Shown here piece after piece: positions 12,483 to 24,675 of a stretch of 64,000 nt of DNA. Position 1 is the stretch's first letter; every line of letters begins with the position of its first letter. The DNA is from Tamarix chinensis. Its lineage: Eukaryota; Streptophyta; Magnoliopsida; Caryophyllales; Tamaricaceae. Under the pieces are notes generated by a model. The model was given only the letters and a program-made list of their open reading frames with translations, made no database searches and was not told the DNA's origin. Made by a program: the position numbers and the translations under genes. Where the stretch lies: the NCBI GenBank assembly GCA_030549775.1, contig CM060172.1, forward strand, positions 130,127,122 to 130,191,121, given 5' to 3'.

Positions 12483-12957
12483 AGTAATCTAAAACAAAAC
12501 ATATAAGAAGATTTAAAATGAGTCTATCAAATAATTAGATTCTATACACTTATAAAAGTAAAAGAGTCTCCTACTAAATTTTAAATCTAGTAGGTCAGGA
12601 CCCATAATTCACTGATGCTTAATTAAACTTTAGCTTTTTTACTTAATGTATTGGTAATTTAGGTAAGCAACACCTTACTAGTTACATCTTGGTTGTTTGG
12701 TGATATTTAATATCTCGGTAATTCCAACCTTATGCCTCAAGGCCCATAGCTATTTTGATGGCCTTGTGATGTCCAACCAATACCTTTTAACATACTAATG
12801 TCATCAAAAACTATTTCAGCAAGATAATCATAAATGCCTTACTTTGGTAGACACATTCAACAATGATACTTTTGAAGATAGCCGTAGGTATTCAGAAGGT
12901 ATTTAAGACTTATATTATAAGGGGCAAATACGTATTCAAAACATTTACGAATGATAG
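12483..12957. other. Copia leader, left part
   Basis: Untranslated leader between the gag start and the nested array. It ends with the left copy of the array's target duplication (GATAG, 12953-12957). No feature seen beyond that. Confidence 0.6.
12953..12957. other. Target-site duplication, left copy (GATAG)
   Basis: Identical to 34521-34525 on the far side of the array. Five bases is the usual duplication size for LTR retrotransposons. Confidence 0.9.
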
Positions 12958-13668
12958 TGTAACACCCCCAAATTTACTACTGAAAAATTTCGTTTAAATC
13001 AAAGTTTTAGCGGAAGCAGGAAAATTAAAACCGTAAATCCGGGGCATTACCGCCACACTTAGTACCAGATCGATCCATAACTACCGACCCGATACCAAGT
13101 GCTAAGGCTAGAAAGAAATAAAACCAGAACAACCATTCATAAACCACGAGTTCTACAAATCAGAGTGCGAAGGTAAAAGTTACATTCCGAAATACAATTT
13201 AAAAGGTCCATATATCAGAATACTTAAAATAACGGAATAGCAAGATACGATAAAACCCTTGAAAAGTTAAATACAACATTTGTATCCTCTAAAGACAAAT
13301 ACGATTAAACCACACGATTTTCGAAGGGTAATTATCCGGACCACTTACTCACTCAGATCTAGCCTTCCACCCCAATTTAGTAAACGATCAAGACCTGCAT
13401 CAAAGGTCTGCTCCCCACCATTGGTGGATCATCACAGGACCCATTCAACCAGTGTAGTATCAGTACGGGTCCAGTACTGAGTAAGGGCGTAGGTGCCAAG
13501 GCCCACACACAAAGATGCATAACATAGCAGACATAGCATAGATACATAGATCGAATGCAATAACACATATAAACCACACAGGTTACAGACCAAACGTCAC
13601 TTTTCTTTTATCAGGTCTCTGAATATAATCAATCATCATCTTGTCCAGACCCTGTGAGTGCGGGAACC

Positions 13669-13982
13669 CCACTATTATAGCCGGTGGAACGGTCGCGAGG
13701 GCCATGCCCTGCCACTATTATAGCCGGTGGAACGGTCGCGAGGGTAAGATACCCTGCCACTATTATAGCCGGTGGACCGGTCTGGCTCCGACTCACAAGG
13801 TATTCCACTGTAACCATTTATATCTTTCCCATGGCTTATCACTTTTACGTTTAGTTTGTTGAGCACGAAATCCCCCACTATTATAGCCGGTGGAACGGTC
13901 GCGAGGGCTTATACCCTGCCACTATTATAGCCGGTGGAACGGTCGCGAGGGTAAAATACCCTGCCACTATTATAGCCGGTGG
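13669..13982 (-). repeat. Hairpin minisatellite in LTR1 (3+3 boxes)
   Basis: Six copies of CCACTATTATAGCCGGTGG lie in two clusters (13669-13775 and 13875-13982). Between boxes are short inverted repeats: AGGGC-CAT-GCCCT (13698-13710), AGGGTA-AGA-TACCCT (13741-13755), AGGGC-TTAT-ACCCT (13904-13917, one mismatch) and AGGGTA-AAA-TACCCT (13948-13962). It lies downstream of the TATA box in the sense direction, so it should be transcribed. Confidence 0.88.
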
Positions 13983-15129
13983 ACCGGTCTGGGTTCAGCT
14001 CAACATCTTTCTCTGTAAGTCGTTAGTGTCTTAAAGTATCTTATTCGAGGGCATATCTTTGTCATGCATGGCCAGAGTTCTCAACACATCACATCAAAAC
14101 TGACGACATAATCGTACTATCACATGTTAATAAAATATAAGTACACGTCTTGTTTCCAAGCCACATTACCCACGAAACAAGTAAGATAACGACATTTAGA
14201 ATACAACACAGCATTCATATAAGGCATCCACAGCACATAGGACACAGGTCACACATCCAATCTTATCTATATCCTCACTCGGTTTAGGTCACCGAGCTGT
14301 CTCCTACGCTTATATTAAGCCACTAACACCCTTTGTATTTAATATACTTCTCGCATCGGGAACCCAAATCATGACCCTCAACTCAACTTCCCCACATACT
14401 TCACTCTTCCCCATAAATTCTTATTATTTTCCTTTTCTTCTCTACCTCCTCAAATTAGGGTTTCCATCCCAAACCCTAGTGTTCCCCAAGTAACTTTACT
14501 TTCTTCTACTCTCTATTTATTAAATCCCCCTTTTTCCCATTCATTCATTAATCATAACTTGCCTAGGTCATTCTTACCTGCGTTAGCCAACATACTTCCC
14601 TTTGGTTTTCCTATTTGCTTATTTTTCTCTTTCAAAGCCCCCACTCCACAACTCCTCATCAAAACATTCTAACGTGCAAGTCACATCACACCATATCATC
14701 CTTCTATCATGCCATACTAGTACATATAAGCCAGAGTACGGAAACGTACCTCGGTTCCATGTTGCGCTACACGGTAGAACAGATAACATACACGTAATGT
14801 AGCATATAAACCACACGAGGCATCCAAGGCAAATAAAACATGTAATACACACAAGCGGCCTTAGTTACGTCCTTACCTAAATCGGCGCCGGGCTTGGAGC
14901 ACGCTCCTATACCTCCGGTGGTTTGACCCGGTTTACCTATAAGAGGAATACTTAGGGTTAATCTCCCTCTACCAGAATTATCAAAATCCCCATCTTACCC
15001 CTATCATGGCCTAATACCAAGGCTACTATTAATAATGGGGTTTATAAATAAAGGGTAGGTTATTACTATTCTTACGATAACTTATACAGATTATCACTAA
15101 TTAAGTAGATTTTAGCAATCCAAATACTA

Positions 15130-15864
15130 AGGTGAGGGTCTTAACAACATTAATAATATGCACCAATAATACCTACCCTAGTAAGAGTACTATTTATAAT
15201 ACTAGTGCTCCTAATAAAAATAATAGCAGCTAATGATAATAATGAAAATAATAATAGTAATATTACACTAATAATAGTAATATGGGTAATAATGGTAATG
15301 ATCATAATGACAATGATAATAATACTAATAATAATAGTAATAATAATACTAATAACAACGGCCACAATAACGTTGATAATAAAATAGTAAAGACAATAAT
15401 AATAATGATATTAACAACAATACTACTACTAATAATAATAGTAATAGTAATAGCAATAATAATAATAATAACAATAATAATAATGATAACGACAACAATA
15501 GTAAAACAACAATAACAATATTAATAATAATAATTATACTAATAGTAAAATAATGACCATGATAATAATAATAGTAATAATAATAACAATAACACAACCC
15601 TAAGAATAATAGCAATAATAATAACAATATCAATAATAATAATAATAACAATAATAGTGCTAACAATAACAATAGTAAAAATAACAATAATAATATTAAT
15701 AATAATTATTATAATAGTAATAATAATAATCATACTAGTAATACTATTAAGAGTAATAGCCATCATAATATTAATATTAATATTAATATTAACAATAATA
15801 AAGATAATAGTAATAACACTAATGGTAATGTTAGTAGTAATAACGCTTAATAATAATCATAGGG

Positions 15865-15907
<43 letters not shown>

Positions 15908-15981
15908 TAATAACAATAATAATAATAATAATAGTAATAATAATAATAAAGATACTAACAATAATAATATCCATAATGATA

Positions 15982-16023
<42 letters not shown>

Positions 16024-16059
16024 GTAATAATAATAATAATGTTAATATAATAGTAATAA

Positions 16060-16144
<85 letters not shown>

Positions 16145-16224
16145 GTAATATCAATAATAGCAATAATAATAATAATAGTAATATCAATAATAATAATAAT
16201 AATAATGATAATAATAATAAGATC

Positions 16225-16256
<32 letters not shown>

Positions 16257-16380
16257 TAATATAATGATAATAATAATAGTATGGGTGGTAGTATTAGTAG
16301 TAGTAATAATATTAGTAATAATAATGATAGTGTTAATATTACTCATAATAATACTCATAATATTAGTTAATAATATTAAT
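15130..16380. repeat. Imperfect (TAA)n microsatellite block, LTR1
   Basis: About 1.25 kb of TAA/ATA trinucleotide repeats with interspersed GTA, CAA and GAT units. It yields long Ile-, Asn- or Leu-rich open frames that are artefacts of the repeat. Confidence 0.93.
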
Positions 16381-16956
16381 CCCACTAATCACCTTTATTT
16401 ATTTAATCATTTAACCCTTATTATTATTTACTTATCTTATTCATTTATTTATTTAATTTTCTAGGACTTAGGGTTCAGGGGGGGTTGACAACCTGACTAG
16501 GGTGGTGGTGGCGGCGGTGGCGCGGCGGCAGCAGCGGCGGCGGCGGCGGTGGAGGAAAGGAAAGAGGGAAAAATGGTGGTGGAGGCTAGGGAAGGGAAAA
16601 CCAGAGGGAAAGGGAGGTACGGGGTGGTAGGGCAGGAGCTGCTGGTCGTTTTGGGGGGTGGTGGTGGCGCTGCAAGCGGCGGTGTGGCCGGCGGTGGCGG
16701 CGCGAAGGTGGCGCCAGGGCTAGAAGGGCCGATTCGGGAAGGGTTTTTCGCACGGCCAGGGCGGCACGTGCGGCGCGAGTTAGGGTGGCTAAGAAGGTTG
16801 GTTGCGTAGAGGGCGGTGCAGGGAGGATTTTGGTGGTAAGGGCAGGCGGCAACGGTGGCCGAGGGCGGAGGAAAAGGCGGCTGAAAGTGGGGCGGCGCGA
16901 CGGGTTGGATTTCTGGGTTCCAAAGAATCGAACCCGATTCAGGCCATTTCCGGGGC

Positions 16957-16964
16957 TATTTATA
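16957..16964 (-). promoter_or_regulatory. LTR1 TATA box
   Basis: The - strand reads CTATAAATAGCCCCGG, about 1.13 kb from the sense 5' end of the LTR. The same site occurs at 22438-22445, 27917-27924 and 33378-33385. Related LTRs also have TATAAATA followed by CCCC. It implies a U3 of about 1.1 kb and a transcribed remainder of about 4 kb. Confidence 0.65.
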
Positions 16965-17444
16965 GAGGATTTGGAACGGGAAAACGACAAGGAGGCGAGG
17001 GAGAGTCAGAGGGTAGGTGGAGGCGTGTCCGGCGAGGCTGACCGGAGTAGGTCTGCAATTTGCAGATCGTGACCCGCCGGAGAGGACGACAGGGCTTGCG
17101 TGCGGGGAAAACGCTGCCCGATTGGTCACATCTCAAGGTAAGGTCAAATCAGGGACGAAAAGACAGGAGAGAAGGACGGAGAAGGGACGGGACGCTCGCC
17201 GCTGCGTTTTCCGGCGAGGTCGAGTTGCAGGCGGGAGAAACGGCGTCGCGAGGAAGAAGAAGAAGAAGAAGAAGAAAGGAGGGCTGGACCGGCGGTCCAG
17301 GGGAAGGGAAAAAGGAAGGGAGAAACCGGCCGGGCGCGGCGGTTTATTTTTTTCCCATAAATGAAACGCGGAGTTTTGGTCTATTTTTGGGCAAGACGCG
17401 GCGTTTGAGTCGGTCTGGCAACGGTTGCTTACTTCCTTATCGCG

Positions 17445-17483
17445 ACGCGGCGTTTTCGCGACTTCAGCGTCGAAACGCCGCGT
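17445..17483. repeat. 11-bp inverted repeat in the LTR promoter block
   Basis: ACGCGGCGTTT and AAACGCCGCGT are separated by 17 bases. The first arm is also repeated directly near 17396. Copies occur at 22926-22964, 28406-28444 and 33873-33911. It lies upstream of the TATA box in sense orientation. Confidence 0.85.
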
Positions 17484-18093
17484 TTTGGGTCATAGACGGC
17501 CGGGCTCGCTGGGCCGCGGCGAGAAGAAGGAAAAGGGAGGGGGTTTTGGGCCAGCGGGGCGGCCCAGGCCGGGGAAAACATAAGGAAGAGAAGGGGGGAG
17601 AAAGAAAGAAAAAAAAAAGGAAAAAGGAGGGAGAGAAAAAAAGGAAAAGGGAAAAAGGAAAAATAAGGAAAATTAGTGGTTGCCTTAACTAGTATAATTT
17701 GGGTAATTTGGGGTATTTAATAAAATATAATTATCAAAACAATAATTAAATTATATTTTTAGGTTAATTTAGGGAAAAATTTCCTAAATTCATTTTAATT
17801 AACAAAACCCCTTAATTTTTCTCTAATTAAATTATTTAAAAAATTTTATATTAATTTGAAACTATTTTATCCTCCCTATTTTATATAATTTAAGGTACTT
17901 AATAAATTTCAAAAGTGAAAACCTTAATTAACTTAAATACCATAATCTCCCCTATTTACACTCTTATAATTTCCTTCTTGATTTATCCTATTAATTCCTT
18001 TTTATCTCACTAAAAGTAGTTTATTTTAATAAATTCCCTAATAATCTCCTATTTGGCCATGATTTTCTAAATTAGGGATTTTGGGGTATTTCA

Positions 18094-18111
18094 TCACTAC
18101 CCCCTTAAAGA
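18094..18111 (-). other. Polypurine tract of the array element
   Basis: On the - strand it reads TCTTTAAGGGGGTAGTGA and abuts the LTR start TGAAATACCCC. Equivalent tracts begin at 23573 and 29054. Confidence 0.8.
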
Positions 18112-18468
18112 AAAACCTCGTCCCCGAGGTTTACGCCTCGCACTAGGGTTTACCAAAGGAAGTTCTAGGTTACTTGGGGGTAACTACCCCTTAAGAGTAA
18201 ACTAACTACAAAACCATAATAGTCCCAACATCTAAAATACAGGGTTAGCACAAATCCGACACCTAAAATCACGATAATCCTATACGAGGGTCTAGTCACA
18301 ACAACAAACCTTAAGGTCACCTATACTACCCAATCACTCTATCCTCACAAGCTAATCCGGATTTTAAAAGAAGGGAAATGCTTGAATCAGTGAAATACAT
18401 TTTTAGTTAAAACATTTAGGATCGTGAGAGTCGAATCTCTACCGAAACCCGATTCTCAACAACCAAAA

Positions 18469-18480
18469 GCTTTGATACCA
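18469..18480 (-). other. Primer-binding site, initiator-Met tRNA type
   Basis: The - strand reads TGGTATCAAAGC three bases from the LTR end, one mismatch from the canonical TGGTATCAGAGC site. Same site at 23949-23960 and 29431-29442. Confidence 0.85.
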
Positions 18481-19195
18481 ACTTGTAACACCCCCAAATT
18501 TACTACTAAAAAATTTCGTTTAAATCAAAGTTTTAGCGGAAGCAGGAAAATTAAAACCGTAAATCCGGGGGCATTACCGCCACACTTAGTACCAGATCGA
18601 TCCATAACTACCGACCCGATACCAAGTGCTAAGGCTAGAAAGAAATAAAACCAGAACAACCATTCATAAACCACGAGTTCTACAAATCAGAGTGCGAAGG
18701 TAAAAGTTACATTCCGAAATACAATTTAAAAGGTCCATATATCAGAATACTTAAAATAACGGAATAGCAAGATACGATAAAACCCTTGAAAAGTTAAATA
18801 CAACATTTGTATCCTCTAAAGACAAATACGATTAAACCACACAATTTTCGAAGGGTAATTATCCGGACCACTTACTCACTCAGATCTAGCCTTCCACCCC
18901 AATTTAGTAAACGATCAAGACCTGCATCAAAGGTCTGCTCCCCACCATTGGTGGATCATCACAGGACCCATTCAACCAGTGTAGTATCAGTACGGGTCCA
19001 GTACTGAGTAAGGGCGTAGGTGCCAAGGCCCACACACAAAGATGCATAACATAGCAGACATAGCATAGATACATAGATCGAATGCAATAACACATATAAA
19101 CCACACAGGTTACAGACCAAACGTCACTTTTCTTTTATCAGGTCTCTGAATATAATCAATCATCATCTTGTCCAGACCCTGTGAGTGCGGGAACC

Positions 19196-19466
19196 CCACT
19201 ATTATAGCCGGTGGAACGGTCGCGAGGGTAAGATACCCTGCCACTATTATAGCCGGTGGACCGGTCTGGCTCCGACTCACAAGGTATTCCACTGTAACCA
19301 TTTATATCTTTCCCATGACTTATCACTTTTACGTTTAGTTTGTTGAGCACGAAATCCCCCACTATTATAGCCGGTGGAACGGTCGCGAGGGCTTATGCCC
19401 TGCCACTATTATAGCCGGTGGAACGGTCGCGAGGGTAAAATACCCTGCCACTATTATAGCCGGTGG
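19196..19466 (-). repeat. Hairpin minisatellite in LTR2 (2+3 boxes)
   Basis: Same module with one unit fewer than LTR1. The hairpin at 19388-19401 is AGGGC-TTAT-GCCCT and fully paired, where LTR1 has a mismatch. Confidence 0.88.
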
Positions 19467-20615
19467 ACCGGTCTGGGTTCAGCTCAACATCTTTCTCTGT
19501 AAGTCGTTAGTGTCTTAAAGTATCTTATTCGAGGGCATATCTTTGTCATGCATGGCCAGAGTTCTCAACACATCACATCAAAACTGACGACATAATCGTA
19601 CTATCACATGTTAATAAAATATAAGTACACGTCTTGTTTCCAAGCCACATTACCCACGAAACAAGTAAGATAACGACATTTAGAATACAACACAGCATTC
19701 ATATAAGGCATCCACAGCACATAGGACACAGGTCACACATCCAATCTTATCTATATCCTCACTCGGTTTAGGTCACCGAGCTGTCTCCTACGCTTATATT
19801 AAGCCACTAACACCCTTTGTATTTAATATACTTCTCGCATCGGGAACCCAAATCATGACCCTCAACTCAACTTCCCCACATACTTCACTCTTCCCCATAA
19901 ATTCTTATTATTTTCCTTTTCTTCTCTACCTCCTCAAATTAGGGTTTCCATCCCAAACCCTAGTGTTCCCCAAGTAACTTTACTTTCTTCTACTCTCCTA
20001 TTTATTAAATCCCCCTTTTTCCCATTCATTCATTAATCATAACTTGCCTAGGTCATTCTTACCTGCGTTAGCCAACATACTTCCCTTTGGTTTTCCTATT
20101 TGCTTATTTTTCTCTTTCAAAGCCCCCACTCCACAACTCCTCATCAAAACATTCTAACGTGCAAGTCACATCACACCATATCATCCTTCTATCATGCCAT
20201 ACTAGTACATATAAGCCAGAGTACGGAAACGTACCTCGGTTCCATGTTGCGCTACACGGTAGAACAGATAACATACACGTAATGTAGCATATAAACCACA
20301 CGAGGCATCCAAGGCAAATAAAACATGTAATACACACAAGCGGCCTTAGTTACGTCCTTACCTAAATCGGCGCCGGGCTTGGAGCACGCTCCTATACCTC
20401 CGGTGGTTTGACCCGGTTTACCTATAAGAGGGAATACTTAGGGTTAATCTCCCTCTACCAGAATTATCAAAATCCCCATCTTACCCCTATCATGGCCTAA
20501 TACCAAGGCTACTATTAATAATGGGGTTTATAAATAAAGGGTAGGTTATTACTATTCTTACGATAACTTATACAGATTATCACTAATTAAGTAGATTTTA
20601 GCAATCCAAATACTA

Positions 20616-21350
20616 AGGTGAGGGTCTTAACAACATTAATAATATGCACCAATAATACCTACCCTAGTAAGAGTACTATTTATAATACTAGTGCTCCTAA
20701 TAAAAATAATAGCAGCTAATGATAATAATGAAAATAATAATAGTAATATTACACTAATAATAGTAATATGGGTAATAATGGTAATGATCATAATGACAAT
20801 GATAATAATACTAATAATAATAGTAATAATAATACTAATAACAACGGCCACAATAACGTTGATAATAAAATAGTAAAGACAATAATAATAATGATATTAA
20901 CAACAATACTACTACTAATAATAATAGTAATAGTAATAGCAATAATAATAATAATAACAATAATAATAATGATAACGACAACAATAGTAAAACAACAATA
21001 ACAATATTAATAATAATAATTATACTAATAGTAAAATAATGACCATGATAATAATAATAGTAATAATAATAACAATAACACAACCCTAAGAATAATAGCA
21101 ATAATAATAACAATATCAATAATAATAATAATAACAATAATAGTGCTAACAATAACAATAGTAAAAATAACAATAATAATATTAATAATAATTATTATAA
21201 TAGTAATAATAATAATCATACTAGTAATACTATTAAGAGTAATAGCCATCATAATATTAATATTAATATTAATATTAACAATAATAAAGATAATAGTAAT
21301 AACACTAATGGTAATGTTAGTAGTAATAACGCTTAATAATAATCATAGGG

Positions 21351-21390
<40 letters not shown>

Positions 21391-21464
21391 TAATAACAAT
21401 AATAATAATAATAATAGTAATAATAATAATAAAGATACTAACAATAATAATATCCATAATGATA

Positions 21465-21506
<42 letters not shown>

Positions 21507-21542
21507 GTAATAATAATAATAATGTTAATATAATAGTAATAA

Positions 21543-21627
<85 letters not shown>

Positions 21628-21707
21628 GTAATATCAATAATAGCAATAATAATAATAATAGTAATATCAATAATAATAATAATAATAATGATAATAATAA
21701 TAAGATC

Positions 21708-21739
<32 letters not shown>

Positions 21740-21865
21740 TAATATAATGATAATAATAATAGTATGGGTGGTAGTATTAGTAGTAGTAATAATATTAGTA
21801 ATAATAATGATAGTGTTAATATTACTCATAATAATACTCATAATATTAGTTAATAATATTAATCC
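20616..21865. repeat. Imperfect (TAA)n microsatellite block, LTR2
   Basis: Same block as in LTR1, nearly identical. Confidence 0.93.
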
Positions 21866-22437
21866 CACTAATCACCTTTATTTATTTAATCATTTAACCC
21901 TTATTATTATTTACTTATCTTATTCATTTATTTATTTAATTTTCTAGGACTTAGGGTTCAGGGGGGTTGACAACCTGACTAGGGTGGTGGTGGCGGCGGT
22001 GGCGCGGCGGCAGCAGCGGCGGCGGCGGCGGTGGAGGAAAGGAAAGAGGGAAAAATGGTGGTGGAGGCTAGGGAAGGGAAAACCAGAGGGAAAGGGAGGT
22101 ACGGGGTGGTAGGGCAGGAGCTGCTGGTCGTTTTGGGGGTGGTGGTGGCGCTGCAAGCGGCGGTGTGGCCGGCGGTGGCGGCGCGAAGGTGGCGCCAGGG
22201 CTAGAAGGGCCGATTCGGGAAGGGTTTTTCGCACGGCCAGGGCGGCACGTGCGGCGCGAGTTAGGGTGGCTAAGAAGGTTGGTTGCGTAGAGGGCGGTGC
22301 AGGGAGGATTTTGGTGGTAAGGGCAGGCGGCAACGGTGGCCGAGGGCGGAGGAAAAGGCGGCTGAAAGTGGGGCGGCGCGACGGGTTGGATTTCTGGGTT
22401 CCAAAGAATCGAACCCGATTCAGGCCATTTCCGGGGC

Positions 22438-22445
22438 TATTTATA
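22438..22445 (-). promoter_or_regulatory. LTR2 TATA box
   Basis: Same sequence and position as in LTR1. Confidence 0.6.
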
Positions 22446-23572
22446 GAGGATTTGGAACGGGAAAACGACAAGGAGGCGAGGGAGAGTCAGAGGGTAGGTG
22501 GAGGCGTGTCCGGCGAGGCTGACCGGAGTAGGTCTGCAATTTGCAGATCGTGACCCGCCGGAGAGGACGACAGGGCTTGCGTGCGGGGAAAACGCTGCCC
22601 GATTGGTCACATCTCAAGGTAAGGTCAAATCAGGGACGAAAAGACAGGAGAGAAGGACGGAGAAGGGACGGGACGCTCGCCGCTGCGTTTTCCGGCGAGG
22701 TCGAGTTGCAGGCGGGGAGAAACGGCGTCGCGAGGAAGAAGAAGAAGAAGAAGAAGAAAGGAGGGCTGGACCGGCGGTCCAGGGAAGGGAAAAAGGAAGG
22801 GAGAAACCGGCCGGGCGCGGCGGTTTATTTTTTTCCCATAAATGAAACGCGGAGTTTTGGTCTATTTTTGGGCAAGACGCGGCGTTTGAGTCGGTCTGGC
22901 AACGGTTGCTTACTTCCTTATCGCGACGCGGCGTTTTCGCGACTTCAGCGTCGAAACGCCGCGTTTTGGGTCATAGACGGCCGGGCTCGCTGGGCCGCGG
23001 CGAGAAGAAGGAAAAGGGAGGGGGTTTTGGGCCAGCGGGGCGGCCCAGGCCGGGAAAACATAAGGAAGAGAAGGGGGAGAAAGAAAGAAAAAAAAAAGGA
23101 AAAAGGAGGGAGAGAAAAAAAGGAAAAGGGAAAAAGGAAAAATAAGGAAAATTAGTGGTTGCCTTAACTAGTATAATTTGGGTAATTTGGGGTATTTAAT
23201 AAAATATAATTATCAAAACAATAATTAAATTATATTTTTAGGTTAATTTAGGGAAAAATTTCCTAAATTCATTTTAATTAACAAAACCCCTTAATTTTTC
23301 TCTAATTAAATTATTTAAAAAATTTTATATTAATTTGAAACTATTTTATCCTCCCTATTTTATATAATTTAAGGTACTTAATAAATTTCAAAAGTGAAAA
23401 CCTTAATTAACTTAAATACCATAATCTCCCCTATTTACACTCTTATAATTTCCTTCTTGATTTATCCTATTAATTCCTTTTTATCTCACTAAAAGTAGTT
23501 TATTTTAATAAATTCCCTAATAATCTCCTATTTGGCCATGATTTTCTAAATTAGGGATTTTGGGGTATTTCA

Positions 23573-23963
23573 TCACTACCCCCTTAAAGAAAAACCTCGT
23601 CCCCGAGGTTTACGCCTCGCACTAGGTTTACCAAAGGAAGTTCTAGGTTACTTGGGGGGTAACTACCCCCTTAAGAGTAAACTAACTACAAAACCATAAT
23701 AGTCCCAACATCTAAAATACAGGGTTAGCACAAATCCGACACCTAAAATCACGATAATCCTATACGAGGGTCTAGTCACAACAACAAACCTTAAGGTCAC
23801 CTATACTACCCAATCACTCTATCCTCACAAGCTAATCCGGATTTTAAAAGAAGGGAAATGCTTGAATCAGTGAAATACATTTTTAGTTAAAACATTTAGG
23901 ATCGTGAGAGTCGAATCTCTACCGAAACCCGATTCTCAACAACCAAAAGCTTTGATACCAACT
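23573..23963 (-). other. Internal domain 2 (391 bp, non-coding)
   Basis: Nearly identical to internal domain 1, with small homopolymer differences such as CACTAGGTTTACC. The primer site is at 23949-23960. Confidence 0.9.
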
Positions 23964-24675
23964 TGTAACACCCCCAAATTTACTACTAAAAAATTTCGTT
24001 TAAATCAAAGTTTTAGCGGAAGCAGGAAAATTAAAACCGTAAATCCGGGGGCATTACCGCCACACTTAGTACCAGATCGATCCATAACTACCGACCCGAT
24101 ACCAAGTGCTAAGGCTAGAAAGAAATAAAACCAGAACAACCATTCATAAACCACGAGTTCTACAAATCAGAGTGCGAAGGTAAAAGTTACATTCCGAAAT
24201 ACAATTTAAAAGGTCCATATATCAGAATACTTAAAATAACGGAATAGCAAGATACGATAAAACCCTTGAAAAGTTAAATACAACATTTGTATCCTCTAAA
24301 GACAAATACGATTAAACCACACAATTTTCGAAGGGTAATTATCCGGACCACTTACTCACTCAGATCTAGCCTTCCACCCCAATTTAGTAAACGATCAAGA
24401 CCTGCATCAAAGGTCTGCTCCCCACCATTGGTGGATCATCACAGGACCCATTCAACCAGTGTAGTATCAGTACGGGTCCAGTACTGAGTAAGGGCGTAGG
24501 TGCCAAGGCCCACACACAAAGATGCATAACATAGCAGACATAGCATAGATACATAGATCGAATGCAATAACACATATAAACCACACAGGTTACAGACCAA
24601 ACGTCACTTTTCTTTTATCAGGTCTCTGAATATAATCAATCATCATCTTGTCCAGACCCTGTGAGTGCGGGAACC

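Larger units (their letters stand above)
16480..17690 (-). other. GC-rich then pyrimidine-rich U3/promoter block of LTR1
   Basis: A GC-rich block with GGC/GGT repeats (16500-16560) and a (GAA)n tract (about 17252-17279) leads into a purine-rich run on the + strand (17520-17690; pyrimidine-rich in sense). Open frames here change frame between copies because of homopolymer indels, so I do not call genes. Equivalent blocks occupy 21950-23160, 27435-28650 and 32890-34110. Confidence 0.75.
12958..18093 (-). repeat. LTR1 (left outer LTR, 3' LTR of the array)
   Basis: The LTR is 5136 bp, TG...CA. It differs from the other three in its left part: TACTACTGAAAA instead of TACTACTAAAA, CACGATTTT instead of CACAATTTT, an extra minisatellite unit, TTATACCC instead of TTATGCCC, CTCTCTATT instead of CTCTCCTATT, and AGAGGAATAC instead of AGAGGGAATAC. 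Its right part matches LTR2 and LTR3. Confidence 0.92.
18094..18483 (-). other. Internal domain 1 (390 bp, non-coding)
   Basis: From right to left it holds the primer site (18469-18480), about 360 bp without any coding frame of note, and the polypurine tract (18094-18111). This is all that separates two LTRs of more than 5 kb. Confidence 0.9.
18484..23572 (-). repeat. LTR2 (inner, recombinant LTR)
   Basis: The LTR is 5089 bp. Its left part carries the LTR4-type variants and its right part the LTR1-type variants (AAAGATAATAG, AACGCTT, CAGGGCTAGAAGG, GACGCGGCG). Private changes include CCATGACTTATC. Confidence 0.92.

Noticed and set aside
13669..13982. CRISPR-like pattern of repeats and spacers
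   Set aside because: Spacers are themselves repeated and self-complementary, and the setting is a plant retrotransposon LTR.
15349..16385. Long Leu/Ile/Asn-homopolymer open frames in the TAA blocks (also in the other three LTRs)
   Set aside because: They follow from trinucleotide repeats lacking stops in some frames; no domain or biased codon use beyond the repeat.
16549..17692. Gly/Arg/Ala-rich open frames in the GC-rich LTR block
   Set aside because: The same region gives different lengths and frame joins in the four copies because of one-base homopolymer changes, so no protein is being conserved.
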